NCBI RefSeq assembly: GCF_001887355.1
Contig: NZ_MPIN01000005.1
Location: forward strand, 63,390-127,389
DNA from: Cystobacter ferrugineus
GTDB taxonomy: Bacteria > Myxococcota > Myxococcia > Myxococcales > Myxococcaceae
Direction of reading: 5' to 3'
Length of the DNA: 64,000 nucleotides
This document shows positions 20,419 through 29,855 of the stretch, in pieces (position 1 is the stretch's first letter; every line of letters begins with the position of its first letter). Made by a program: the position numbers and the translations under genes. Under the pieces are notes generated by a model, which made no database searches, had not been told where the DNA came from, and worked only from the letters and a program-made list of their open reading frames with translations.

Positions 20419-20732
20419 TCGTCTCCTCGGGTCGGCCTCGCGATTCGCGGTCCGTCCCACGCGAATCAAGGTACGCGCCGACTCGATGCCGCTCCAAACC
20501 AAAGAGGGCATGTACTCATGCACGAAGTGGATGGATGCGACGCTCCGCGCCATGACGCCTCACGAGGCGCCCGCGGTGCCCCGCTCCCCTGCCCGCTCGT
20601 CCGAGCCCATGCGCGCCGTGAAGGCGCATTGCGTCATCGTTCAATCCCGTGCGTCACCCGGGGGCACGGCGCGCGTCCGGATGAATGCCAGATAGACTCC
20701 GTACGGGCTCCATCCATGCCGGGGACGCATCA
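20419..20732. promoter_or_regulatory. Divergent regulatory region between hexarate operon and LysR gene
   Basis: This 314-bp non-coding stretch separates the operon start from the divergent LysR gene and should hold both promoters. The one clear signal is a perfect inverted repeat close to the kdgD start (separate entry). No confident -10/-35 pair was picked out. Confidence 0.6.
20442..20467. promoter_or_regulatory. Perfect 8-bp inverted repeat, operator candidate
   Basis: GATTCGCG, a 10-base spacer, then CGCGAATC. It lies 24-49 bases upstream of the kdgD start codon, where a repressor or LysR protein could act. The dyad is seen; binding is inferred. Confidence 0.4.
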
Positions 20733-21644
20733 ATGTTCGAGTTCAGCCAGCTCCGCTGCTTCGTGGCCGTCGCCGAGGAACTGCACTTCGGGCGCGCGGC
20801 CACACGGCTCAGCATGACCCAGCCGCCGCTCAGCCGGCAGGTGCAGTTGCTGGAGCACCACCTGCGGACGCAGCTCTTCGAGCGCACGAGCCGCACGGTC
20901 AAGCTGACCCCCGCGGGCCGCGCCTTCCTTCCGGAAGCACGCCGGCTGCTGAGCCTGGCCGAGAGCGCCGCGTTCAGCGCGCAGCGTGTGGCGAGTGGTG
21001 ACGCCGGCACCCTCACCCTGGGCTTCACCGCGGCCTCTGGCTACAACTACCTGCCGGGCCTCATCTCCGCCATGCGCTCACGCCTGCCCGGCGTGGACCT
21101 GGTCCTCAAGGAGTTGGTGACGACCGCGCAGGTGGATTCCCTGATGTCGAGGCAGCTCGACGTCGGCCTGGTGCGCGTGCCGGTGGATCACCGGGACTTC
21201 GCGTCGCGCTGCGTGCTGCGCGAGCCCCTCATCGCCGCGATCCCGCGCACGCATCGGCTCGCCGGGCAGCCGTTCGTGACCCTGGGAGACTTCGAACGCC
21301 AGCCCTTCATCATGTACTCGCCCTACGAGGCGCAATACCTCCACAACCTCGTCCTGTCGGTGTTCGGCAGGGCGGGCGTGGCCCCCCGGTACGTGCAGAA
21401 CATGAGTCAGATCCATTCCATCCTGGCGCTGGTGCGCGCGGAGATGGGTCTGGCGCTCGTCCCGGAGGCCGCGGCGGCCCTCAACTTCGAAGGGGTCGTC
21501 TTCAAGGCCGTGGAGATGGAGCCGGCACGGCCCGTCGAACTCTTCCTCGCGTGGAGCCGAACCAACGACAACCCCGTGCTCGGCCCCTTCCTGGAGACGG
21601 TGTTCGCCGCGTCGGGTGTCGGGCCGGAGGCCCGGCCCTCGTAA
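20733..21644 (+). CDS. LysR-family regulator, probable hexarate operon regulator
   Basis: A 303-aa LysR-type protein with N-terminal winged HTH (MFEFSQLRCFVAVAEELHFG; ATRLSMTQPPLSRQVQLLE) and a C-terminal substrate-binding domain. The start MFEFSQLR is the family norm; a longer in-frame start at 20685 is unlikely. Divergent orientation from the hexarate operon is the classic LysR layout, so control of kdgD-garD by a hexarate or a pathway intermediate is the simplest reading. Confidence 0.88.
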   Translation: MFEFSQLRCFVAVAEELHFGRAATRLSMTQPPLSRQVQLLEHHLRTQLFERTSRTVKLTPAGRAFLPEARRLLSLAESAAFSAQRVASGDAGTLTLGFTAASGYNYLPGLISAMRSRLPGVDLVLKELVTTAQVDSLMSRQLDVGLVRVPVDHRDFASRCVLREPLIAAIPRTHRLAGQPFVTLGDFERQPFIMYSPYEAQYLHNLVLSVFGRAGVAPRYVQNMSQIHSILALVRAEMGLALVPEAAAALNFEGVVFKAVEMEPARPVELFLAWSRTNDNPVLGPFLETVFAASGVGPEARPS

Positions 21645-21655
21645 CGCGCCATCCC

Positions 21656-24457
21656 TCACAGGTTCCGCTGGAGTCTCTCCTGGGCCTTCACGATGGCCGC
21701 GGTGCGGGTGGTCACGTCGAGCTTGGCGAACACGTTGCGCAGGTGCCACTTCGTGGTGGAGAGCGCCACGTTGGAGCGCTCGCTGATCTCCTGGTTGCTC
21801 AGCCCCTGCGCGAGCAGCTTGAGCATCTGGAGCTCGCGCTCGGTGAGCGGCTCGAGCGGTGCGCTGGGCGGGTCCGCGAACTCCCGCGGCCCACTCATCC
21901 CCGCCGAGAGCACGTCCTGGTACCGCTCGGTGTAACGGGAGGGCAGCACGTGGCTCAGCTTGCGCTGGGTGGCGGCCGCGACGATGACCTCCTGCAGCCC
22001 CGGCGTCTCGTCGAACACGCCGCGGTTGAAGCCGAACCGCTGCACCAGCGCGATGCCGCGGTTGAGCGCGGCGAACGCCGCCGCGGGATCTCCGGCTCGC
22101 CAGTGGCCCACCGCGATCGCCGCGAGCAGCGCGCTCTCCCGGGACACGTAGCCCACGTCATGGGCGCTGGCCCGCAGCGTCTCCAGCAGCGCGTGCGCCT
22201 TGCCGTGCCGCCCGCGCGCCATCAGCACCCACGCCTGCGCCAGCCCGAGCCGCTCCCAGGTCTCGTCGTAGAAGCGCCGCTCGCTCCACTCTCCGCGCCG
22301 CATGCGCTCGCCCAGGCCGAACTCCTGCGCCACCACCCTCATGCGCTCCGGCGCCTGCTCCATCAGGCTGAGCCGGATCTTCTCGCCGCAGACATGGGCG
22401 AGGAAGCGCGTCTGGCGGCCGCACTCGAGGACGCTGTGGAGGTAGTCCAGGAGCTGCCAGGCCTCCGTGTGCTTCCCGCGGATGGACTTGATCCGGACCA
22501 GCACGAGGTAGGCCATCGCGCAGGTCTCGAACGCGGGCGCCTGCGGCAACAATGGCAGCACCTCGGTGCAGAGCGCCTCGGCCTCGTCGAGCCGGTTCTG
22601 CTCGTAGCGGGCGTTGGCCAGTGCCGTCGCCGCGTTCACCCACACCTGGTTGCGCCGGCCGCGGTTCGCCTGCGCGAAGGCCACTTCGCACCGCTCCGCC
22701 GCGTCCTTCATGTTCCCCTGCGCCCGGTCCGCCAGCGCGATGAGGACGTCCGTGTAGCCGTTGATGAAGGGGCTGTTGAGTCCCTGCAGTGTCTCGCGCG
22801 CGCGCAGCGCGAGCCGGCGCATCGCGTCGAACCTGTTCATCCGGAGCGCCTGGTAGGCCTTCGCCGCCAGCAGCGCGCTCGCCATGAAGACGTCCGGGTC
22901 CTCATGACCCGGCCACGCGTCCAGCTCGGTGCCGGAGCCCGGGGCCGCGCCGGACAGGATGGAGTGGAACAGCGTGAGGCGCTCGAGCTGCTTCGACAGC
23001 CGCTCGCGCTCCGGCGCGGACGGGGCGTGCGCGGTCGCGAGGCGGTGCCTGGCGTCCTGTAGCGCCGAGGAGGCCTGCGCGTAGCGCCGGGACAGGATGA
23101 GGCACGCGAGGTGCGCCACGCACAGCGCCGGGGAGCGGATGATCTCCTCCGCCGTCAGCTTCTCCGTCCAGTGGAGCACGGAGGCCATCTCCCCCTCGCG
23201 CATCCACGCCTCCGCGCAACGCGCCGTGAGCTCGAGGCACCAGCTCCGGTCTCCGGAGGCGAACGCGTGCCTCAGCGCCTCGTCCGGCCGCTGGTGCTCG
23301 GCGAACCACGCGCTCGCCGCCCGATGCAGCCAGGGGATGCGGTCGCCGTAGTCGCACGCGAGCTGGGTCCTCAGGAAGTCGAGGAACAGGGCGTGGTAGC
23401 GGTACCACTGACGCTGGGAGTCGAGCGGCTGGATGAAGAGCTGCGCCCGCTCGAGGTTCGCCAGCAATGCCGGGCCATGGGTGATGCCCAGCAGCGCGTT
23501 GCACAGGTCGCCGTTGAGCTGGTCCACCACCGAACTCAGCACCAGGAACTCGTGCACCTCCTCGCTCTGCTCGCGCAGCACCGCGTCCGCGAGGTAGCGC
23601 GCCACGTCCTGATTGGAGCCGATGGCCTTGCGCAGCGCATCCCCCACGTTCGAGTGCTCGCCCACCGACAGCAGCGCCAGCTTCACGCCGGCGACCCATC
23701 CCTCGGTGCGGGAGAGCAGGAACTCGGCGTCGGCTTGCGCGAGTTCGGTGTCACACAGGCGCCGTCCCAGCTCGCGGATGGCCTGGCCATCCAGGCTCAG
23801 GTCACGGCTGTCGAGCGTCACCAGTTGCTCGGTGAGCTTGAGCTTCGCCAGGCCCAGCTCGGGCAGGCTTCGCGACGAGACGACCCAGTGAACGTGCGGT
23901 GGCGAGTGCTCGAGCAGGTACGAAAAGGCCCGCACCAGCGCGGGCTCGCGCAGCACATGGAAGTCGTCGAGCACCACCACCAGTTCGCGTCCCAGGTTCC
24001 ACAGGCTCCGCAGCACGACAGACGTGGCGTGGTCGAGCGGAAGCTCCACCTGCGCGTCGAGCGGGCTCGCGATGTACGCGTCGAAGCCCGGAGCGGCCCG
24101 GCGGATCGCCCCCACCAGATATGAGAAGAAGCGCTCGGGCGCGTTGTCCAGCTCGTCGAGCGACAGCCACGCGAACAGCCGCTGCGCGCACGCGTCGCGG
24201 TACCACTGCGTCAGCAGCGTCGTCTTGCCCCAGCCGAGCGGCGCGGTCACCAGCACCAGCTTGCCGCCGACGCCCCGGTCCATCTTCCGGAGCGGCGCGT
24301 CACGCACTACCAGTACGGAGGTCGTCTGCGGCGGGGAGAGCTTCGTCGGCAGCAGATGCGAGAGATGTTCGCCGCACGGTGCCGCGTGCTCCGCGACGTC
24401 CGTCAGGAAAGGCGATGACGCACGATGACTCCTCATTACGGTTCGAAGACCCGGCAT
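21656..24457 (-). CDS. MalT-like ATP-dependent LuxR-family regulator
   Basis: A 933-aa STAND-type regulator. The N-terminal NTPase has Walker A (TAPLGWGKTTLL) near residue 73 and Walker B (LVVVLDDFHVL). A long helical TPR-like sensor region (about 430-850) and a C-terminal LuxR HTH (LTERELQMLKLLAQGLSNQE; TTKWHLRNVFAKLDV) follow. The domain order and length match MalT/AlkS-type activators, which multimerise with ATP and inducer. It is convergent with the LysR gene (11 bp apart) and divergent from the cytochrome gene, a possible target. The inducer is unknown. Confidence 0.9.
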   Translation of the reverse strand: MPGLRTVMRSHRASSPFLTDVAEHAAPCGEHLSHLLPTKLSPPQTTSVLVVRDAPLRKMDRGVGGKLVLVTAPLGWGKTTLLTQWYRDACAQRLFAWLSLDELDNAPERFFSYLVGAIRRAAPGFDAYIASPLDAQVELPLDHATSVVLRSLWNLGRELVVVLDDFHVLREPALVRAFSYLLEHSPPHVHWVVSSRSLPELGLAKLKLTEQLVTLDSRDLSLDGQAIRELGRRLCDTELAQADAEFLLSRTEGWVAGVKLALLSVGEHSNVGDALRKAIGSNQDVARYLADAVLREQSEEVHEFLVLSSVVDQLNGDLCNALLGITHGPALLANLERAQLFIQPLDSQRQWYRYHALFLDFLRTQLACDYGDRIPWLHRAASAWFAEHQRPDEALRHAFASGDRSWCLELTARCAEAWMREGEMASVLHWTEKLTAEEIIRSPALCVAHLACLILSRRYAQASSALQDARHRLATAHAPSAPERERLSKQLERLTLFHSILSGAAPGSGTELDAWPGHEDPDVFMASALLAAKAYQALRMNRFDAMRRLALRARETLQGLNSPFINGYTDVLIALADRAQGNMKDAAERCEVAFAQANRGRRNQVWVNAATALANARYEQNRLDEAEALCTEVLPLLPQAPAFETCAMAYLVLVRIKSIRGKHTEAWQLLDYLHSVLECGRQTRFLAHVCGEKIRLSLMEQAPERMRVVAQEFGLGERMRRGEWSERRFYDETWERLGLAQAWVLMARGRHGKAHALLETLRASAHDVGYVSRESALLAAIAVGHWRAGDPAAAFAALNRGIALVQRFGFNRGVFDETPGLQEVIVAAATQRKLSHVLPSRYTERYQDVLSAGMSGPREFADPPSAPLEPLTERELQMLKLLAQGLSNQEISERSNVALSTTKWHLRNVFAKLDVTTRTAAIVKAQERLQRNL

Positions 24458-24510
24458 TGACTCATCCCCCGGCGACCGATTTCAGGGTCAATTAGAGCAC
24501 GGACTCCAGG

Positions 24511-24539
24511 TTATTGCCCTTATTTCATGGAAATATAGT
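24511..24539 (+). promoter_or_regulatory. Housekeeping-type promoter candidate for the cytochrome gene
   Basis: TTATTG (24511-24516), 17 bases, TATAGT (24534-24539) stand out in an AT-rich patch within the 281-bp gap ahead of the cytochrome gene. It would leave a leader of about 190 nt. Sequence match only. Confidence 0.35.
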
Positions 24540-24738
24540 TTTACAGCCCTTGTGGTGGAATTGCGTTGTGAGCAGAGCCGTCCCACCCAGGACGCATTGC
24601 GTCAACACGCGCTTTCGCGAGCCGGTGGGGGTGTTTCCCCTCCCTTCGGTGGGGGCGATGTCACGGCCTTGCTTGGTACTCCCCGTGCGTTGCGGTTCGA
24701 ACTGCAACGCTTACCCCCCCGAGGAGGTCCAACGAATC

Positions 24739-27621
24739 ATGGGTACCCAGCCAGTGGGCGCGCTCCCGAGCCGATGGCGCGCTCGAGCCGCTTCGTTGTG
24801 CGCCGCCGTATCGATGTTGGTTTCGGCCAATGCCACCGCCCAGACGCCATCGTTCGTCGAGTTCGATAGCGCGCACGTCCGTCCGATGGCCCTGTCGCCA
24901 GACGGGACGCGGCTCTTCGCCGTCAACACGCCGGACAATCGCCTGGAGATCTTCTCGGTCTCCGCCGCCGGCCTGTCACTCATCGCCGAGGTGCCGGTCG
25001 GCCTCGAGCCGGTCTCCGTCGCCGTGCGCGGCAACACCGAGGCGTGGGTGGTCAATCACCTCTCGGACAGCGTCAGCGTGGTGAGCCTGGAAGGAACTCC
25101 GCGCGTGGTGCGCACGCTGCTCGTCGGCGATGAGCCGCGCGACATCGTGTTCGCTGGCAGCAAGGGCCATGCGTTCATCACCACCGCGCACCGCGGCCAG
25201 CACCGCACGGATCCGTCCATCGCCTCCGTGCCCGGCGCGGGCGATCCGCAGCTCACCACGCCCAGCGTGGGCCGTGCGGACGTCTGGGTCTTCAACCCGG
25301 CCTCCCTGGGCGCGACGCTGGGTGGCACGCCCGCGCGCATCGTGACGCTCTTCGGCGACACGCCGCGTGGCCTCGCCGTCAGCCCGGACAAGAAGACGGT
25401 CTATGCGGCCATTGCCCAGTCCGGCAACCAGACGACGACCGTCAACATGGACAGCGTGTGCGACGGGTTCGAGGACTCGGGCATCTGTTTCGTCTTCCCC
25501 GACACGTGGCCGTGGGGGAACAACCTCCTTCCGGGCGGTCAGCCCGGTCCGCGCACGAACGTCGCGGGCGCGAAGGCGCCTGAGACCGGCTTGATCGTCA
25601 AGTGGAACAACACCACCGGCCAGTGGGAGGACATGCTCGGCCGCAACTGGAACAACGGTGTGCGCCTGAACCTGCCCGACAAGGATGTCTTCGCCATCGA
25701 CGCGGACAACCTGCAGGAGAAGGCCTTCTACACGGGCGTGGGCACGACCATCTTCAACCTGGCCACCAACCCGAAGACGGGCGTGGTGTACGCGACCAAC
25801 AGCGAAGCCAACAACCTCACGCGCTTCGAGGGCCCCGGCGTCTTCGGCGGCAGCACGGTGCAGGGCAACATCGCGAAGATGCGCATCAGCGTCATCTCCG
25901 GGGGAACGGTCTACCCCCGCCACCTCAACAAGCACATCGACTACTCGAAGCTGGCCAACTCCGCCGGGTTCGATCCCACGGCCAAGAATCACAGCCTCTC
26001 CACCCCGACGGAGATGGCGGTTTCGAGCGACGGCACGAAGCTGTACGTGGCCGCGTTCAGCTCGAGCAAGGTCGGTGTCTTCGACACCGCGGCGCTGGAG
26101 GCCGACACCTTCAACCCGAAGACCGCGAGCGCCAACTACATCCCGGTGAGCGGCGGCGGCCCCAGCGGCCTGGTGTTGGATGAGGCGCGCAACCGCCTCT
26201 ACGTGATGACCCGCTTCGACAACGCGGTGAAGGTCATCGACCTCGGCACCAAGAAGCAGGTGGCCTCGGCCGCCCTCTACAATCCGGAGCCCGCCTCCGT
26301 CGTGGAGGGCCGTCCCTTCCTGTACGACGCGGACTTCTCCTCCGCCAACGGCGAGGCGTCCTGCGCCAGTTGCCACATCTTCGGCGACAAGGACGAGCTC
26401 GCCTGGGATCTGGGCAACCCGGACGACGAGGTGTCCTCCAACCCCATCGACAAGCGCCTCGCGACAGATCTGGCGATCGGCGCGTTCAATCTGCTCACCG
26501 GGCACCCGGGCTCGCCCATCAACGGCACCGGCGACCAGCATGCCTTCCACCCGATGAAGGGGCCCATGACGACGCAGACCCTGCGCGGGATGGCGAACTC
26601 GGGCGCCATGCACTGGCGGGGTGACCGCTCGAACGGCTTCTACGGCGTCAATTCGGACGCGGAGGACGTGTCGTTCAAGAACTTCATCGTGGCGTTCGAC
26701 GGGCTGCTCGGCCGCGTCTCGATGCCGACCGACGAGGAGATGAGCAAGTTCACCGCCTTCCAGCTCCAGGTGCAGCTGCCGCCCAACCCCATCCGCAAGC
26801 TGGACAACTCGCTCACCACCGCCCAGCAGGCCGGCCGCGACTTCTACTTCGGCAGCCGTCGTGTGGACGGCCTCGCGATCGGCTCGGACACCGGCTTCAA
26901 CTGCAACGGCTGCCACACCATCGACGCCTCGCAGGGCTTCTACGGCACCGACGGCAAGTCGAGCTTCGAGGGAATCAGCCAGATCATGAAGATTCCCCAC
27001 GTGCGCAACATGTACACGAAGATCGGCATGTTCGGCTTCCCGGACAGCAGCTTCTTCCAGCATCCGGAGACGGGGCCCATGGGAGATCAGATCCGCGGCT
27101 TCGGCTTCACGCACGACGGCGCGGTGGACACCCTGTTCCGCTTCTTCAGCGCCATCGTGTTCTCCAACACCAGCGTCGGTGGGCCACTCGTGGGCTTCCC
27201 GGGTGACAACGACCGCCGCAACGTGGAGGCCTACATGCTGGCGGTGGACTCGGATCTGGCGCCCATCGTGGGCCAGCAGGTGACGCTCACGTCGACGAAC
27301 GCCGCCGCCGTCGGCTCGCGCATCGATCTGCTCATCGCGCGCGCCAAGGCGCCGTTCGTGTCGAAGGTGCTGGGCGGCGCCACCTACGAGGCCGACCTGG
27401 TGGCCAAGACGGTCGTGGGCGGCAAGCCGAAGGGCTTCCTCTACGACCGTGGCGCGGGGACGTGGAAGCCCAGCGACGGCACCGCGAACATCACCACCAC
27501 GGCCCTGCGCGCGCTGGCGCTCAAGGCGGGCCAGGAGGTGACCTTCACCGCGGTTCCGCCGGGCTCGGGCGTGCGCATCGCGCTCGACCGCAACCTGGAC
27601 GGCAAGCTCGACGGCCAGTAG
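24739..27621 (+). CDS. Periplasmic beta-propeller / di-haem cytochrome c protein
   Basis: A 960-aa exported protein. A signal peptide (about residues 8-36, ending near NATAQ) precedes a YncE/lactonase-like beta-propeller (MALSPDGTRLFAVNTPDN; DTPRGLAVSPDKKTVYAAIA). A C-terminal cytochrome part has two c-haem sites, CASCH (near residue 542) and CNGCH (near 722), as in MauG/CcpA-type di-haem proteins. It probably acts in the periplasm as an oxidase, peroxidase or electron carrier; the substrate is unknown. ATG 24739 has GAGGAGG upstream and gives a normal signal peptide, unlike more upstream in-frame ATGs. Confidence 0.82.
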   Translation: MGTQPVGALPSRWRARAASLCAAVSMLVSANATAQTPSFVEFDSAHVRPMALSPDGTRLFAVNTPDNRLEIFSVSAAGLSLIAEVPVGLEPVSVAVRGNTEAWVVNHLSDSVSVVSLEGTPRVVRTLLVGDEPRDIVFAGSKGHAFITTAHRGQHRTDPSIASVPGAGDPQLTTPSVGRADVWVFNPASLGATLGGTPARIVTLFGDTPRGLAVSPDKKTVYAAIAQSGNQTTTVNMDSVCDGFEDSGICFVFPDTWPWGNNLLPGGQPGPRTNVAGAKAPETGLIVKWNNTTGQWEDMLGRNWNNGVRLNLPDKDVFAIDADNLQEKAFYTGVGTTIFNLATNPKTGVVYATNSEANNLTRFEGPGVFGGSTVQGNIAKMRISVISGGTVYPRHLNKHIDYSKLANSAGFDPTAKNHSLSTPTEMAVSSDGTKLYVAAFSSSKVGVFDTAALEADTFNPKTASANYIPVSGGGPSGLVLDEARNRLYVMTRFDNAVKVIDLGTKKQVASAALYNPEPASVVEGRPFLYDADFSSANGEASCASCHIFGDKDELAWDLGNPDDEVSSNPIDKRLATDLAIGAFNLLTGHPGSPINGTGDQHAFHPMKGPMTTQTLRGMANSGAMHWRGDRSNGFYGVNSDAEDVSFKNFIVAFDGLLGRVSMPTDEEMSKFTAFQLQVQLPPNPIRKLDNSLTTAQQAGRDFYFGSRRVDGLAIGSDTGFNCNGCHTIDASQGFYGTDGKSSFEGISQIMKIPHVRNMYTKIGMFGFPDSSFFQHPETGPMGDQIRGFGFTHDGAVDTLFRFFSAIVFSNTSVGGPLVGFPGDNDRRNVEAYMLAVDSDLAPIVGQQVTLTSTNAAAVGSRIDLLIARAKAPFVSKVLGGATYEADLVAKTVVGGKPKGFLYDRGAGTWKPSDGTANITTTALRALALKAGQEVTFTAVPPGSGVRIALDRNLDGKLDGQ

Positions 27622-27656
27622 CCGGCGAGTGAGCCAGGCCTCCCTACCCCATCAGG

Positions 27657-27692
27657 CCCCGCCCCGGTCCCACCGGAGGCGGGGTTTGTTTT
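27657..27692 (+). terminator. Rho-independent terminator after the cytochrome gene
   Basis: CCCCGCC and CCGG arms pair with CCGG and GGCGGGG around a 5-base loop, followed by TTTGTTTT. It starts 35 bp after the cytochrome stop codon. Confidence 0.8.
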
Positions 27693-27847
27693 GTGATGCG
27701 CTGGAAGTGCCAGGCGTCTCACCCGAGACCCTTCCCTCTTGCCCCAGGGTGATTCCAGCCCCCGGGCAACACCGTTATGGAACCCTCCTCCACGTGGCGG
27801 CGAGTTCATCCACACCGCCGCCCCGTGGCCATACGGGGGCGATTGCC

Positions 27848-28816
27848 ATGTCGGAACGTGTTGCCACGCTCGTACTCTCTGGCGGTGGGGCCAAGGGCGC
27901 ATTCCAGATCGGCGCCGAGCGCGTCCTTCGCGAGGAGTTCGGATTCCGCTGGGAGCGCATCTTCGGAGTGTCCGTCGGGGCCCTCAACGCCACGCTCCTC
28001 GCCCAGCAGGAGTACGCGAGGTTGATGAACCTCTGGCTGAACATCCAGGAGGAAGACGTCTACCGGAAGTTCTCCTGGCCCAGGGTGGCCTTCCGGCTCG
28101 CCGTCCAGCGCAAGCTCGGGTTCTACGATGATTCACCGTTGCGAGCACTCATCCAGAAGCACGCCTCGGGGCGGTCCTTCCGCACCCCCACCCACGTGGG
28201 CCGCGTCTCGCTCGTGTCGGGAGAGTACGAGCTGGTCCCCAGCGATGCCCCCGACTTCCTGGACGCGGTGTGGCACAGCGCGACGATGCCGGTCATCTGG
28301 GAGGCGATCGGTGCGAATGCGTTCGTGGACGGAGGCCTGCGCAACGTCACCCCGCTTGGGGATGCATTGGGATTCAACCCGACCGAGATCGTGGTCATCC
28401 CCTGCAGTTCGGGCGCATCGGAACAGGTGGACCGCCCCGCCCATATCATCGACGTCGCCAAGCGCAGCCTCACGGACATCACCATCAATGAAATCCTGCT
28501 CAACGACGTGCAGGAGTTCATCCGCATCAACGACCTGGTGCGGCAAGCGCACACGGTGGGGCTGGAACTGAAGAAGGCGGATGGCAGCGCCTACCGCTAC
28601 TGCCCCATCACCGTGCTCAATCCCCAGAAGCCGCTGGGAGACACCCTCGACTTCTCGCCCACCACCATCCGCCTGCGCATGCGTCACGGTGAGGACATCG
28701 CGCGGGCGGCCATGGTGCAACAGGCCGAGATGAACCCGCCTCCGATGTCCCCAGGGTCCGCGCCCTCGTCGACACCACGAAGCAGCCCCGGAAGCCCTGC
28801 TGGAGGCCGGGGCTGA
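27848..28816 (+). CDS. Patatin-like phospholipase
   Basis: A 322-aa patatin-family lipid acyl hydrolase. It has the oxyanion motif SGGGAKGAFQ (11-20), nucleophile Ser42 in GVSVG and catalytic Asp161 in VDGG, so the Ser-Asp dyad is intact. No signal peptide is visible. The C-terminal about 30 residues are a Pro/Ser-rich tail. The start is the ATG giving MSERVATLVLSGGG; in-frame upstream sequence lacks homology. It faces the FHA-DUF4123 gene and lies next to the toxin module, but on the other strand, so a link to secretion is not shown. Confidence 0.9.
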   Translation: MSERVATLVLSGGGAKGAFQIGAERVLREEFGFRWERIFGVSVGALNATLLAQQEYARLMNLWLNIQEEDVYRKFSWPRVAFRLAVQRKLGFYDDSPLRALIQKHASGRSFRTPTHVGRVSLVSGEYELVPSDAPDFLDAVWHSATMPVIWEAIGANAFVDGGLRNVTPLGDALGFNPTEIVVIPCSSGASEQVDRPAHIIDVAKRSLTDITINEILLNDVQEFIRINDLVRQAHTVGLELKKADGSAYRYCPITVLNPQKPLGDTLDFSPTTIRLRMRHGEDIARAAMVQQAEMNPPPMSPGSAPSSTPRSSPGSPAGGRG

Positions 28817-28865
28817 CGCGCCGCCTCACCAAAGTGAGTTCCGGAATCAGTCCGTGGAGCCCGGT

Positions 28866-29762
28866 CTATGCCGGGCTCTCGTCGAGCGGAACGAGTTCCC
28901 GGCGGAGCGCCTGCTCCTTCAAGGCGAAGCGGAGCAGGCTCGTGCCGTCATCCCCCTCCGCCCAGTAGGCCCCGACTCCCTCGAAGAGCGCCTGGTTCTG
29001 CTCGGGCCAGCTCGTGGGAAGGAAGACCCGGAGGACCCGCGGATCGTAGAAGCGGAAGTAGAGTTCCTGGTTCGCGGAGTCCTTCACCATGAGGAACTTG
29101 CGGAGGTGGCGCCGCACGTCCTTGAAGGGCCGTTGGCTGGACAGGAAGATCCCCCAGTTCCTCCCCCACCCCTCCTGGACCAGCGACCGCAACAGCCGCG
29201 AGTCCCCGGGCAGATGGACCACGTAGGGCGCGATCTCCGCCATCGCCTCGCCCTGGGCTCCCTCATAGAGGGAGCGATACTCCTCCACTGACTCGCGGAG
29301 CAGGACGAGGATCCGCTCGTCCCGCGCCGCATCCAGCACCGCGAAGAGAGGCTCGGTCAGCCCGGAGAGCACCTCCCACGCGCGAGCCTTGCGCGCCAAC
29401 CGCTCGGCGGATTCGGGGCCAGCGGGCGGAGGCGGTGGGGTGTTGCACTCGAAGTACACGGAGAAGTCGGTCTGGCCCGCGCGCACCCAGGCTCCGTGGG
29501 AAACATCGGCTTCATCCACGCGCTGCCCGTCCAGCAGCGTGTCCGCTCCGCTTGCCAGGTGCGTCAAGCGGCACGTCGCTCCGTCCCAGGCCAGCTCGAA
29601 GTGCGGAGCGGACACGCCGGTGTCGTCAGCAACCACCAGCTGCGCCGGCTCCGCGCGGCCGACACGCAGTACCCGCCCCGGCTCGACCACCGCCTTGCGG
29701 CCCGCGTTCGCGCCCCAGCGCACCTCGACGATGAGTCTTCGGACTACGCTCACCCCACTCAC
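28866..29762 (-). CDS. FHA-DUF4123 fusion, type VI secretion effector adaptor
   Basis: A 298-aa protein. Residues about 8-110 form an FHA-like phosphothreonine-binding domain (VLRVGRAEPAQLVV; DTGVSAPHFELAWDG), followed by a DUF4123 domain (LFAVLDAARDERILVLLRES; LFSSQ-like segment FLSSQRPFKDVRRHLRKFL; FRFYDPRVLRVFLPT). DUF4123 proteins (Tap/TEC) load effectors onto VgrG or PAAR spikes. It follows the Rhs/immunity genes on the same strand, 93 bp after the immunity stop, so it is probably the dedicated chaperone for this Rhs toxin. The FHA part suggests kinase-controlled loading (inference). Confidence 0.85.
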   Translation of the reverse strand: MSGVSVVRRLIVEVRWGANAGRKAVVEPGRVLRVGRAEPAQLVVADDTGVSAPHFELAWDGATCRLTHLASGADTLLDGQRVDEADVSHGAWVRAGQTDFSVYFECNTPPPPPAGPESAERLARKARAWEVLSGLTEPLFAVLDAARDERILVLLRESVEEYRSLYEGAQGEAMAEIAPYVVHLPGDSRLLRSLVQEGWGRNWGIFLSSQRPFKDVRRHLRKFLMVKDSANQELYFRFYDPRVLRVFLPTSWPEQNQALFEGVGAYWAEGDDGTSLLRFALKEQALRRELVPLDESPA

Positions 29763-29855
29763 GCGCTCACTCCAGCAATGAGCCCATGAACCAACCTTCG
29801 GCAGAAAGAGCCGCTTGGCGAGCTGAAGGCTTGATTCCGGGGGCTCGGCATGTGG

